Assembly: GCA_964544765.1 (NCBI GenBank)
Contig: CAZJDM010000063.1
Span: forward strand, 1-22,566
Length of the DNA stretch: 22,566 nt
Source of the DNA: CAZJDM01 sp964544765
GTDB taxonomy: Bacteria; Bdellovibrionota_B; Oligoflexia; CAYFLR01
Direction: 5' to 3'
Shown here: one piece after another, positions 16,291-22,566 of the stretch
Layout of the letters: each line of letters begins with the position of its first letter
How positions within the stretch are numbered: the stretch's first letter is position 1
Notes under the pieces: generated by a model
Databases searched by the model: none
What the model saw: the letters and a program-made list of their open reading frames with translations, nothing else
Told to the model about the DNA's origin: nothing
Made by a program: the position numbers and the translations under genes

Positions 16291-17034
16291 TTATTTCTTT
16301 AAATGCTGGTGAGAAAAAATTTTATTTTCTAAAGGAATATTGTATTCAACTTTACTTTCATCTATTTCCATATAAGTTACTTTTTGAGAACTGATCTCGG
16401 TCATAGTAATTTTTAAAGGAGCAATATGTCCCTTGATATTCTTGATATCAGTGGCGATCATTTCTTTAAATTTTTGATCACCCTGATTGTAGTATTCAAT
16501 TTTGGAGGCAATAAAATTACTTTTTGCCACAACTACTTTTAAGTATTTATACTTTTTTTCTTTATCTTTAGGTTTTAAATTAAGTTCGTACTGATCCGAT
16601 GTTTCCTTAATAATAGTGGCGGTAAAATCTTTTTGATAATCAATAGATAAATCATCATAACTAAAAGATGATCCCATCATGCTGCCTTTTTTAGCGGCTC
16701 TGGATAGAAGTCGAACTCGGTTGGTACGTCGATTGTAATACCAAATATTATCCTCTACTACCAAAATTGCCGTGCCTTTTAATCTAGGAGGATAAGTATA
16801 GCGGATCAAGGATTTATCTCCTTCTTTTTTTTCAAAAGAGATCAACTTCATGGGAGTTTCTTGTCCCTTTTTATTGACAATCCGCATGGTGGCTTCCATT
16901 CTGGCTGTAGTGTAAGTAGCAGCCTTATTCATTTTTTCTAGGATCTGCTCGGGAGTGAGTCCCCATGAAGCATTTGATATAAAGGTAGTTGATATCAAAA
17001 TAATCAGTAAACTTATTTTTCCCATCTTAAGCAT
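16291..17034 (-). CDS. LolA-like outer membrane lipoprotein-sorting protein (PF17131-type, TP_0789-like)
   Basis: This 247-residue periplasmic protein has a signal peptide ending near residue 25 (NASWG) and a mature part beginning LTPEQILEKMNKA. Strand-rich segments include IWYYNRRTNRVRLLSRAAKK and the following GSMMGSSFSYDDLSIDYQKD. This wording, with a Tyr-Asn-x-x-Thr core and a Ser-Phe-Ser-Tyr-x-Asp-Leu motif, is typical of the LolA-like proteins that accompany RND/MMPL exporters. The fold holds a lipid or lipoprotein acyl group in a half-barrel, so it may shuttle a lipid between membranes. The start at 17034 has AAGGAGA seven bases upstream. The gene begins 28 bp after the exporter stop and is followed 15 bp later by the porin gene, in one operon. 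Confidence 0.9.
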   Translation of the reverse strand: MLKMGKISLLIILISTTFISNASWGLTPEQILEKMNKAATYTTARMEATMRIVNKKGQETPMKLISFEKKEGDKSLIRYTYPPRLKGTAILVVEDNIWYYNRRTNRVRLLSRAAKKGSMMGSSFSYDDLSIDYQKDFTATIIKETSDQYELNLKPKDKEKKYKYLKVVVAKSNFIASKIEYYNQGDQKFKEMIATDIKNIKGHIAPLKITMTEISSQKVTYMEIDESKVEYNIPLENKIFSHQHLKK

Positions 17035-17062
17035 TTATCGATCTCCTTATAATTTGTTCACT

Positions 17063-19672
17063 TCATCTTCTTACTTCTTTAGATTCATTACCTATTTGCT
17101 TTTTATCTATAAGCTGCAAAAAAGCTGGAATTAAAACAACCGTTAAAAAGTAAGCGGTTAAAATTCCAATTACCAGTATCAAACCAAAGGAAAAAAATCC
17201 TTGGTAGGTAGCGGTCATCAATGTGCCAAAAGCAGCCGTAGTCGTAATGCTGGAAAGGAGTATTCCTCGACCCGTACTTCGTAGTGTTGGTGAAATATCT
17301 TTTTCGATTAAATAGCGATGAATAAGATGTAAACCATCATCTATCCCGATACCAATAATTATTGGTAAGGCAATAATATTTACATAATTAAAAGCGATAT
17401 CAAACATACTCATAATTCCTACTAAGGTAATGAGGGTGAATACCATTGGAATTAGAGCCAATAAAGCATATTTAAGGCTCCTAAAATCAATTAAAAGAAT
17501 AATAAAAATAACAGACATTACGATTAACAAGATTTTATTTCCTTCCGCGCTGGCAACTTCCATAACTCGATTGAACATCATAAAAGTTCCGGTAGAAGCT
17601 GTTTTAAGCTGCTTTAGATCCGCAAGTAAGATAGGTTGAAAATGGTTGCTCCATACATCACCTTCAGGGTAAAGAGAGGTAAGCAAGGCGCCATCTTTAC
17701 CGATATAATTTCGTTTGATGGTTTCTGGTAGATCCTTAATAGAGATTATATTTTCTTTGTTACTTTGTAAAATGATGCTTTTATATTTTCCTATAAAAGT
17801 TTGCTGAATTTGATTTAAAGTCTTTTCTTTATTTGGCAGGATATTAATTACCGATGAGATTTTTTGACTCTTTATTATTTGGTCCACTTTTTTAACAATC
17901 TTTTGTTCTCCGCCCATATAAGCTAAGTCGCTAAGTTCGATTAAATTATCTTTCAGACGATCCAGTTCCTTTTTTAGTTTTTCAGTATTTATCGAGTTAC
18001 CAACCGTTTTTGGTATTTCTTTGGCGATATCTTTTAAGAGGTTAATTCGTTTTTGTTGCTTTTCGATTGGGGGCAGGTAATTGATGATAGAATCAATTGC
18101 TTCAATGGAGTTTATATCTTCCGCTCTTTCTTTAAATTTAGCAGCTTCATCAAGTGTATTACTGACAATCAAAATAGTATCAGGAGAAAAATCAAATTTT
18201 TCAATTATTTTATCATTGAGAACCAAAGATTCTAAATTCTTGGGTTCTATATCTTTTATATCAGTAGAGAAACGTAAATGATTTACTCGTAATAGCAGAA
18301 GTCCTATTACTAATAAAGTACCTATAATAGTTATAACCGGCCTTTTTAAGAAAACTTGCTCAATAAAATTGGCCAGCAAGGGACTTGATTCTCTTACTTT
18401 AACTTCTTTTCGTCCAAACACCATCAGTAGTGACGGCAAAATAAAAATAGACGATAGTAAGGTACATATAATACCTATACCCAATACAATACCGAACTCT
18501 CTAAATCCTAAAAAGCTGCTTAAACCAAACATCATAAAGCCAATGGCGGTGGTAACAGATCCGGTAACTACACCCTTGGCAACTTTCTTAAATACTCTTT
18601 CTACACATTCTTCATGACCTTTTCCTTTATGTCGTTCCTCGGTATAGAGTGATAGAATATGGATAGCATAGTCGATTCCCAGGCCAATTAAAATGGCACC
18701 CATCATAGCGGTAAATATATTTAAGGTACCAAATACTAAATAGGTCATACCCATTGAGTATATGACCCCCATTATAAGCGGAATAAAGGCCAGTACAGTA
18801 TATCGTAGCAATCTAAAGCTGACATAGAATATTATTATGATGAGCAGCATTGTTAGTAGGGTTGATATGGCCATGTCTTTTTCACAGGCAACCATTTCGT
18901 CACGGGAAACTACCAAAAATCCACTTATACCGGCTTTTACGTTGAATTCGGATTGTTTACTTTTTACTAATGATTCAAGTGTATTAATTAGTATCAGGAC
19001 ATCATCAATTTCAGTTGGATCCAGGGTTGTTTTGACAAACATGAGTCCCATGGTTCTGTCTGGAGAAATCATATAAGATTTTCCGATAGAAAATTCAGTT
19101 GCTAATTTAATGGCTTTATTTTTATTTGGTTTGCCTTGAGCTAGAAAATCCAAAAAATCTTCGATAGTATTAAATTGTTGTAGAATTTGAGCCTTTTCTT
19201 TGCTGATTTTGTTATCTTCATCACTGGCAATATATTCTTTTTCAAAGCTATTATTTAAACCTTGGATAAATTCCTCTAGGCTGGACGCTTTTAGTATATC
19301 TTTTAGAGAGTTGATCTCGCTATTTTTGAGTAGTAGAAGGCCATTTTTTAAAAAGAATTCTTTTTCTGTTTCAGCGATGACTTGTTTTATATTAGCTAAC
19401 TTTGCGATGGGATCTTTTAGTGATTGAATATATTTAATGATATTTTCTTCTTCACCTTCTACAATTACGGTAATACCATCTAATCCCTCAAAGTTTTTAA
19501 GGGCGTCATTAAAGGCAATTACGGCCGGCTCATTAGAGGGTAACATATCTGACCATTGAGTCTCTAACTTCAATTTGCTAGTAAGGTAAATATTCAAGAT
19601 TGCAAGTAATACAGATACCAACAGAATTGCTTTGTATCTTTTTTGAATAAGTCTAGAAATTTTTAGTAACAT
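17063..19672 (-). CDS. RND/MMPL-family exporter
   Basis: This 869-residue inner-membrane protein has the duplicated RND layout. The first half has TM1 (about 13-31), a soluble domain (32-265) and a TM2-6 bundle (about 268-420). The second half has TM7 (about 445-463), a second soluble domain and TM8-12 (about 710-860). The conserved TM4-type motifs are GLGIDYAIHILSLYTEERHK (330-349) in the first half and GIGIDDGLHLIHRYLIEK in the second. They carry the Asp residues expected for proton-driven transport. The soluble loops are helical, charged and short compared with AcrB-type pumps, so this belongs to the MMPL/HpnN-like lipid-exporter branch rather than the multidrug pumps. AGAGAGG precedes the ATG by seven bases. 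The gene starts 13 bp after the TetR stop and is followed by the LolA-like protein and porin. The transported compound is unknown; a lipid or lipophilic substrate is inferred from the partners. Confidence 0.92.
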   Translation of the reverse strand: MLLKISRLIQKRYKAILLVSVLLAILNIYLTSKLKLETQWSDMLPSNEPAVIAFNDALKNFEGLDGITVIVEGEEENIIKYIQSLKDPIAKLANIKQVIAETEKEFFLKNGLLLLKNSEINSLKDILKASSLEEFIQGLNNSFEKEYIASDEDNKISKEKAQILQQFNTIEDFLDFLAQGKPNKNKAIKLATEFSIGKSYMISPDRTMGLMFVKTTLDPTEIDDVLILINTLESLVKSKQSEFNVKAGISGFLVVSRDEMVACEKDMAISTLLTMLLIIIIFYVSFRLLRYTVLAFIPLIMGVIYSMGMTYLVFGTLNIFTAMMGAILIGLGIDYAIHILSLYTEERHKGKGHEECVERVFKKVAKGVVTGSVTTAIGFMMFGLSSFLGFREFGIVLGIGIICTLLSSIFILPSLLMVFGRKEVKVRESSPLLANFIEQVFLKRPVITIIGTLLVIGLLLLRVNHLRFSTDIKDIEPKNLESLVLNDKIIEKFDFSPDTILIVSNTLDEAAKFKERAEDINSIEAIDSIINYLPPIEKQQKRINLLKDIAKEIPKTVGNSINTEKLKKELDRLKDNLIELSDLAYMGGEQKIVKKVDQIIKSQKISSVINILPNKEKTLNQIQQTFIGKYKSIILQSNKENIISIKDLPETIKRNYIGKDGALLTSLYPEGDVWSNHFQPILLADLKQLKTASTGTFMMFNRVMEVASAEGNKILLIVMSVIFIILLIDFRSLKYALLALIPMVFTLITLVGIMSMFDIAFNYVNIIALPIIIGIGIDDGLHLIHRYLIEKDISPTLRSTGRGILLSSITTTAAFGTLMTATYQGFFSFGLILVIGILTAYFLTVVLIPAFLQLIDKKQIGNESKEVRR

Positions 19673-19685
19673 ATTTTTTCCTCTC

Positions 19686-20261
19686 TTAGCTGTTACATAT
19701 TGATTTAATAAGATCTCTCCAAATCCCTTTTAGATCAAGTTCGATATTGAAAGCTGCATAGAATTCCAACATATCTAGATGGATAAATATTTTTTGACAG
19801 GTGAGTTCTCGATTAATGTGGTGAGGTATTGCGTTTAAATTAATTCCTGTTTCGATTAATTTAAAGATCATTTCCCTGAAAAACATTATGGTGGGTTGAA
19901 GTTTTTGGTGTATGTTTTCAAATCTGGTCATTAAGGTGATAAGTTGTAAGTCAAATTTTTTACGAAGGGGATCTTGTTGGATGTTTTGAATATGTTTATA
20001 ACCGGCGGTTATTAATCTATCTTGAAAATTATTTTTAGTAAGGGTCTTGATATCGATAAATCCTTTAAAAAATTCTTCGGTCATGTATTTTTCTACAATT
20101 TTAAGAAGCAGTTCTTCTTTACTTGTAAAATGATGATACAAATTGCCTTTGGAAATACCGGTTTTAGCAACAATTTCATTCATGCTGGTGGCATCATAAC
20201 CTTTGTGGGCAAATAGTTCGTAGCTTGTTTGCAGGATATTATTATAAGTTTTCTCTGACAT
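19686..20261 (-). CDS. TetR/AcrR-family transcriptional regulator
   Basis: This 191-residue repressor-type protein has an N-terminal helix-turn-helix of the TetR family: YELFAHKGYDATSMNEIVAK followed by TGISKGNLYHHFTSKEELL (34-52). The C-terminal part (about 60-191) is an all-helical ligand and dimerisation domain with no recognised specificity. It is the first gene of the transport operon, 13 bp before the exporter. Its own promoter carries one of two identical 14-bp palindromes overlapping the -35 box, so it very likely represses the whole operon including itself and is released by a ligand related to the exported substrate. The ribosome site is weak (GAGAG), which fits low expression of a regulator. 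Confidence 0.95.
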   Translation of the reverse strand: MSEKTYNNILQTSYELFAHKGYDATSMNEIVAKTGISKGNLYHHFTSKEELLLKIVEKYMTEEFFKGFIDIKTLTKNNFQDRLITAGYKHIQNIQQDPLRKKFDLQLITLMTRFENIHQKLQPTIMFFREMIFKLIETGINLNAIPHHINRELTCQKIFIHLDMLEFYAAFNIELDLKGIWRDLIKSICNS

Positions 20262-20350
20262 CGATTAATCTCTCACATTTTACATCACATGATTCATTAA
20301 ATACAAATACGGTAGGTTAGAGAAATACGAAAATCGTGTGTATTATTTAA

Positions 20351-20379
20351 ATTATATCAAGAACCGACCGGTCGGTCAA
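20351..20379 (-). promoter_or_regulatory. Promoter of the TetR-RND operon
   Basis: On the minus strand there is a -35 box TTGACC (20374-20379), exactly 17 bp of spacer, and a perfect -10 box TATAAT (20351-20356) preceded by the TG of an extended -10 element. Transcription would start near 20344, about 80 nt before the TetR ATG. Operator palindrome 20363-20376 covers the spacer and part of the -35 box. Confidence 0.75.
20363..20376. promoter_or_regulatory. TetR operator, promoter-proximal copy
   Basis: This is a perfect 14-bp palindrome, ACCGACCGGTCGGT, lying inside the operon promoter. Bound protein would block the -35 box and spacer. It is GC-rich in an AT-rich surrounding, identical to the copy at 20390-20403, and typical in size and symmetry for a TetR dimer site. 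Confidence 0.8.
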
Positions 20380-20389
20380 GAAAATTATT

Positions 20390-20403
20390 ACCGACCGGTC
20401 GGT
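20390..20403. promoter_or_regulatory. TetR operator, upstream copy
   Basis: This is the second identical 14-bp palindrome ACCGACCGGTCGGT, with its centre 27 bp from the first. It lies upstream of the -35 box on the operon side, where a second dimer could bind. That no gene is transcribed in the other direction from here suggests both sites serve the TetR operon. Confidence 0.78.
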
Positions 20404-20451
20404 TTATTTAGTTTTTTATATTTTCCACACTTATGGTCACGGTATTATAGA

Positions 20452-20483
20452 TAAAGGGAGTCAGCAACTGCTGTAAAGGGAGT
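20452..20483. repeat. Short direct repeat flanking a small hairpin upstream of the TetR operators
   Basis: TAAAGGGAGT occurs twice (20452-20461 and 20474-20483) around a small inverted repeat CAGCA-AC-TGCTG. It lies in the gap between the surface-protein remnant and the TetR promoter. No function is evident. The rest of this gap (20404-20545) is AT-rich and holds no gene that I can see, apart from a tandem ACGCATAT pair at 20511-20526. Confidence 0.4.
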
Positions 20484-20545
20484 AAATTTTGTTGACATAT
20501 TTTTCCATAGACGCATATACGCATATAATGGTAAAAATCAAACTG

Positions 20546-21241
20546 CTAATCAATTCCCCATTTGGTTTTCAGATAGTTCTCAACCTTTTGTCTATCGTTG
20601 TTAGATAACTCCGAATCATATATAATAATCTCGCTTATATTTCCATAGTATCCATGTTCTGAACTAAACCATCGACCTACACGAAATTCGCTAGTTGCTG
20701 ATCCCACAGCGCCAATGGTACCATTAAAAGTCAAATCTCCATCTAGCCAATGCTTCAGACCTGTGTCTCCATTATAGGTGAGTGTTGATAGATAAGTTGT
20801 ATTAAGTGTAATTGCATCAGTGCTTGTAACTGCATAATCATTGTTCCATCCCCAGAAATATCCTGCTTTATTGGAGACACCAAAGTTTGAAGCATATCCA
20901 AAAACCTTTCCCGCGACTCCCTGCCCTCGAACAAATACAGGCAGGTGTTCTTCAGAAGCGCGTGTATAAACCATAAAGGTCGTACTTTCAGCGTTGGCGT
21001 TTAGTGGGACGCTAGATGCCCCCAAACTTTCTACATTAGAACGAACAAAGCGGATGGTACCTCTTCCATTCATGCCGCTGGCTAAATAGGTTGGTTTCTC
21101 TGCAGTTGTCGGTTGGCTGACATTGAATCCTGATGTGCTTTTGTCGTTCCATTGGGATACTTTACCAGATGATTCTGTGATCGTCGAGTAATCGTCAGCA
21201 TCGAGCCAAAGAACGGCTCCATCGATATCGAGTGGACTACT
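20546..21241 (-). pseudogene. C-terminal LamG/concanavalin-like domain, cut off from its upstream part by a frameshift
   Basis: From SSPLDIDGAVLWLDADDYST to the end at NDRQKVENYLKTKWGID this is a typical concanavalin/LamG-like domain of about 230 residues. It includes VSQWNDKSTSG, FMVYTRA and the usual C-terminal ENYLKTKWG motif. No start codon with a ribosome site precedes it in frame. An ATG at 21445 opens the same frame, but its first 60 or so codons are the wrong frame of the FGE-like coding region and should not count as protein. Removing one base near 21242-21243 joins this domain directly to the upstream FGE-like protein (WNPNPPG then SSPLDIDG). It is therefore read as the tail of a single frameshifted gene. 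Translation by reinitiation remains possible. Confidence 0.65.
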
Positions 21242-22451
21242 AACCAGGAGGATTTGGGTTCCAGACACAACGAAATCCAACATACTCTTCCGATGATGAT
21301 TGAGTATAGGACATAAGGATTGTGAACACACCACCATGCGATCCTTGTCTCCAATATCCACCGCGAATAACTGTTCCTCCTGATCCTCCAATCCATTTGC
21401 CAACACCATGAGTAGAAGTATATCCATTAGCCGGCTTATATTCATTGTCTGCTAGGCCTGAGCAGTTGGTGCTAAATTCATTCCAGCTTCCTGAGCAACT
21501 AGCTGTTGTGTTGGTGAAGACAGCGTCGTTGTTATGCCAATCCACCAGTTCCCAAAGATTACCCGAAAAATCCCAAATCTTTTCTGAATTAATTAAAGTA
21601 TGGGTTCTTTTATAGAGATGGTTTCCACTAGCAGCACAAGTATCAGTACCACTATTATAAAGGCAATTTGATCCTGTGGACGGTGCTACTGCATTGTTGA
21701 CCCAACTATCACCGAAAGCTGTATGTGCACTCCAGCCGCGAGTGAGGGTGCCAGATCCTACACTGCCTCCCGACCAATTGCTTGCCACCAGTTCAATATC
21801 TCTCGCAATGGTCATCCATTGAGGATTGGTTATAAGAGCAAAAGTACCTGACTCAAAACCTACTTCGCTCATGCCAGAACATTCAGAAAAGGCGTCGGTT
21901 GCACTTATAGAAACGTAGGGAGCCCCAGCTGCTGTAGAGGAAATACTACCAGAACTTCCTTTCATTTCGTATTTAGCCACACAAAATCCATCTACATCAA
22001 GTTCAGGATTCCCTTTAACTGGAATAAAGCCGGTAGGGCAAGATGCTGGAGCAGAAGTTCTGGCATAATAAGGTCTAATGGGAGGGGTAAAGTTTGCGGA
22101 CCAACGAGCGACACCTTTAGAAATACGGACCTCGTCGATGTAGCCAGTGAAATCTCTGTTGGCCATTGCACCAGTTCCTCCTACTTCAAGAGGGTGTGGA
22201 TTTGAAATATCGTAAGCATTGGTTCCGGTTGCTTTTTTAATGCCATTGACATAAATATGTGTTTGATCCGTTCCGGTTCCTTCGCGGACAACTGCCATGT
22301 GTTGCCACTCATTTGCTGTTAAACCTCCATTCCCGCCAACAATTTCTACACTAGCGCCGTCGGGGTAGTTTCGCAAATATACTCTTGCTTGAGGGTGGAT
22401 ATCACTACTTATAAATATTACCCAACCATCACCCCAATAGTCTCCTCCCAT
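21240..22451 (-). CDS. Surface protein fragment: LamG domain plus formylglycine-generating-enzyme-like (SUMF1) domain
   Basis: The visible 403 residues start inside a LamG/laminin-G-3 domain (to about 128), with NEWQHMAVVREGT, IYVNGIKKATGT and GYIDEVRISKGVARW (103-117). Next comes a C-type-lectin-like FGE-sulfatase domain (about 137-397): CPTGFIPVKGN, FCVAKYEMKG, NPQWMTIARDIE, WDFSGNLWELVDW, RGGYW and GFRCVW. The pair of cysteines that makes formylglycine in true FGE is absent, so it is probably a binding or structural domain. Similar open frame continues upstream to a TGA at 22536-22538 (FTIDFWINPSHFNG), so the ATG at 22451 falls inside the LamG domain and is unlikely to be the real start. 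The gene therefore looks 5'-broken. It ends at tandem TAG codons where one base shift would continue into a second LamG domain. GC content is visibly higher than in neighbours (a sampled line is 48%), which suggests recent acquisition. A cell-surface or secreted role is inferred. Confidence 0.7.
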   Translation of the reverse strand: MGGDYWGDGWVIFISSDIHPQARVYLRNYPDGASVEIVGGNGGLTANEWQHMAVVREGTGTDQTHIYVNGIKKATGTNAYDISNPHPLEVGGTGAMANRDFTGYIDEVRISKGVARWSANFTPPIRPYYARTSAPASCPTGFIPVKGNPELDVDGFCVAKYEMKGSSGSISSTAAGAPYVSISATDAFSECSGMSEVGFESGTFALITNPQWMTIARDIELVASNWSGGSVGSGTLTRGWSAHTAFGDSWVNNAVAPSTGSNCLYNSGTDTCAASGNHLYKRTHTLINSEKIWDFSGNLWELVDWHNNDAVFTNTTASCSGSWNEFSTNCSGLADNEYKPANGYTSTHGVGKWIGGSGGTVIRGGYWRQGSHGGVFTILMSYTQSSSEEYVGFRCVWNPNPPG

Positions 22452-22515
22452 AATTGGAACCTGATGTCCGTTAAAATGGCTCGGATTGATCCAAAAATCA
22501 ATGGTAAATTGGCAG

Positions 22516-22549
22516 CAATTCAGAGTGTAAAATATTCAACAGTGTAAAA
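22516..22549. repeat. Imperfect 17-bp tandem repeat at the broken 5' end of the LamG gene
   Basis: AGTGTAAAA occurs at 22524-22532 and again at 22541-22549, with similar ATTCA-containing sequence before each copy, giving two 17-bp units. The stop codon that closes the LamG frame upstream (TGA at 22536-22538) lies between them. It may mark the point where the 5' end of the gene was lost. Confidence 0.45.
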
Positions 22550-22566
22550 GTTCATAAACAAAAATT

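Noticed and set aside
17430..19427. Several plus-strand open frames opposite the RND exporter
   Set aside because: They mirror the hydrophobic codons of the exporter and have no independent support.
20492..20529. TTGACA and a downstream TATAAT on the plus strand near the end of the LamG gene
   Set aside because: The spacing is 26 bp, too long for a promoter, and it would read antisense into the LamG remnant; a TATACG at 18 bp is a weak alternative.
21265..21445. N-terminal 60 codons of the frame opening at 21445 as part of the LamG protein
   Set aside because: This stretch is the wrong frame of the well-supported FGE-like domain and has no domain character of its own.

Overview
The window comes from a low-GC, Gram-negative bacterium. 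Sampled sequence lines run from about 30% GC in ordinary genes to about 48% at the right edge. Signs of an outer membrane are a beta-barrel porin ending in Phe, a LolA-like periplasmic protein, an RND exporter and several signal peptides. TGA is used as a stop, so the standard bacterial code applies. A 2-hydroxyacyl-CoA dehydratase activase-type protein and a two-subunit ATP-citrate lyase point to anaerobic or microaerophilic central metabolism. I cannot name the phylum from the sequence.

Layout. (1) Positions 1-3847, minus strand: an ATP-citrate lyase pair in the order beta (aclB-like) then alpha (aclA-like), behind a recognisable promoter. The alpha gene runs off the left edge and already spans 806 codons. 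It appears to carry two successive citrate-synthase-like domains where one is normal. (2) Positions 3878-5742, minus: a stand-alone receiver protein followed by an alkaline phosphatase with a membrane anchor or signal peptide. (3) Positions 5937-8717, plus: a class I PLP aminotransferase and an exported 509-aa protein of unknown function that may have a lipid-binding TULIP/BPI-like fold. (4) Positions 8717-8836: a 120-bp imperfect inverted-repeat element filling the gap between two convergent genes. (5) Positions 8840-13228, minus: a giant activase/HgdB-like protein with two activase modules. (6) Positions 13444-20403, minus: a cluster of TetR regulator, RND/MMPL exporter, LolA-like protein, porin and NlpC/P60-like protein. 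Its promoter is overlaid by one of two identical 14-bp palindromes. (7) Positions 20546-22566, minus: a modular surface protein (LamG - FGE-like - LamG) that is more GC-rich than its neighbours and looks broken by a one-base frameshift and at its 5' end.

How the genes work together. The two Acl subunits should form one enzyme that splits citrate into acetyl-CoA and oxaloacetate. The TetR cluster reads as a self-regulated envelope module: inner-membrane RND pump, periplasmic LolA-like carrier and outer-membrane barrel, probably moving a lipid or lipophilic compound. The remaining genes look like independent units. There is no tRNA, rRNA, CRISPR array or insertion sequence that I can recognise, and no gene-free stretch reaches 300 bases. 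The longest is 20262-20545, which holds the TetR promoter and operators plus minor repeats.
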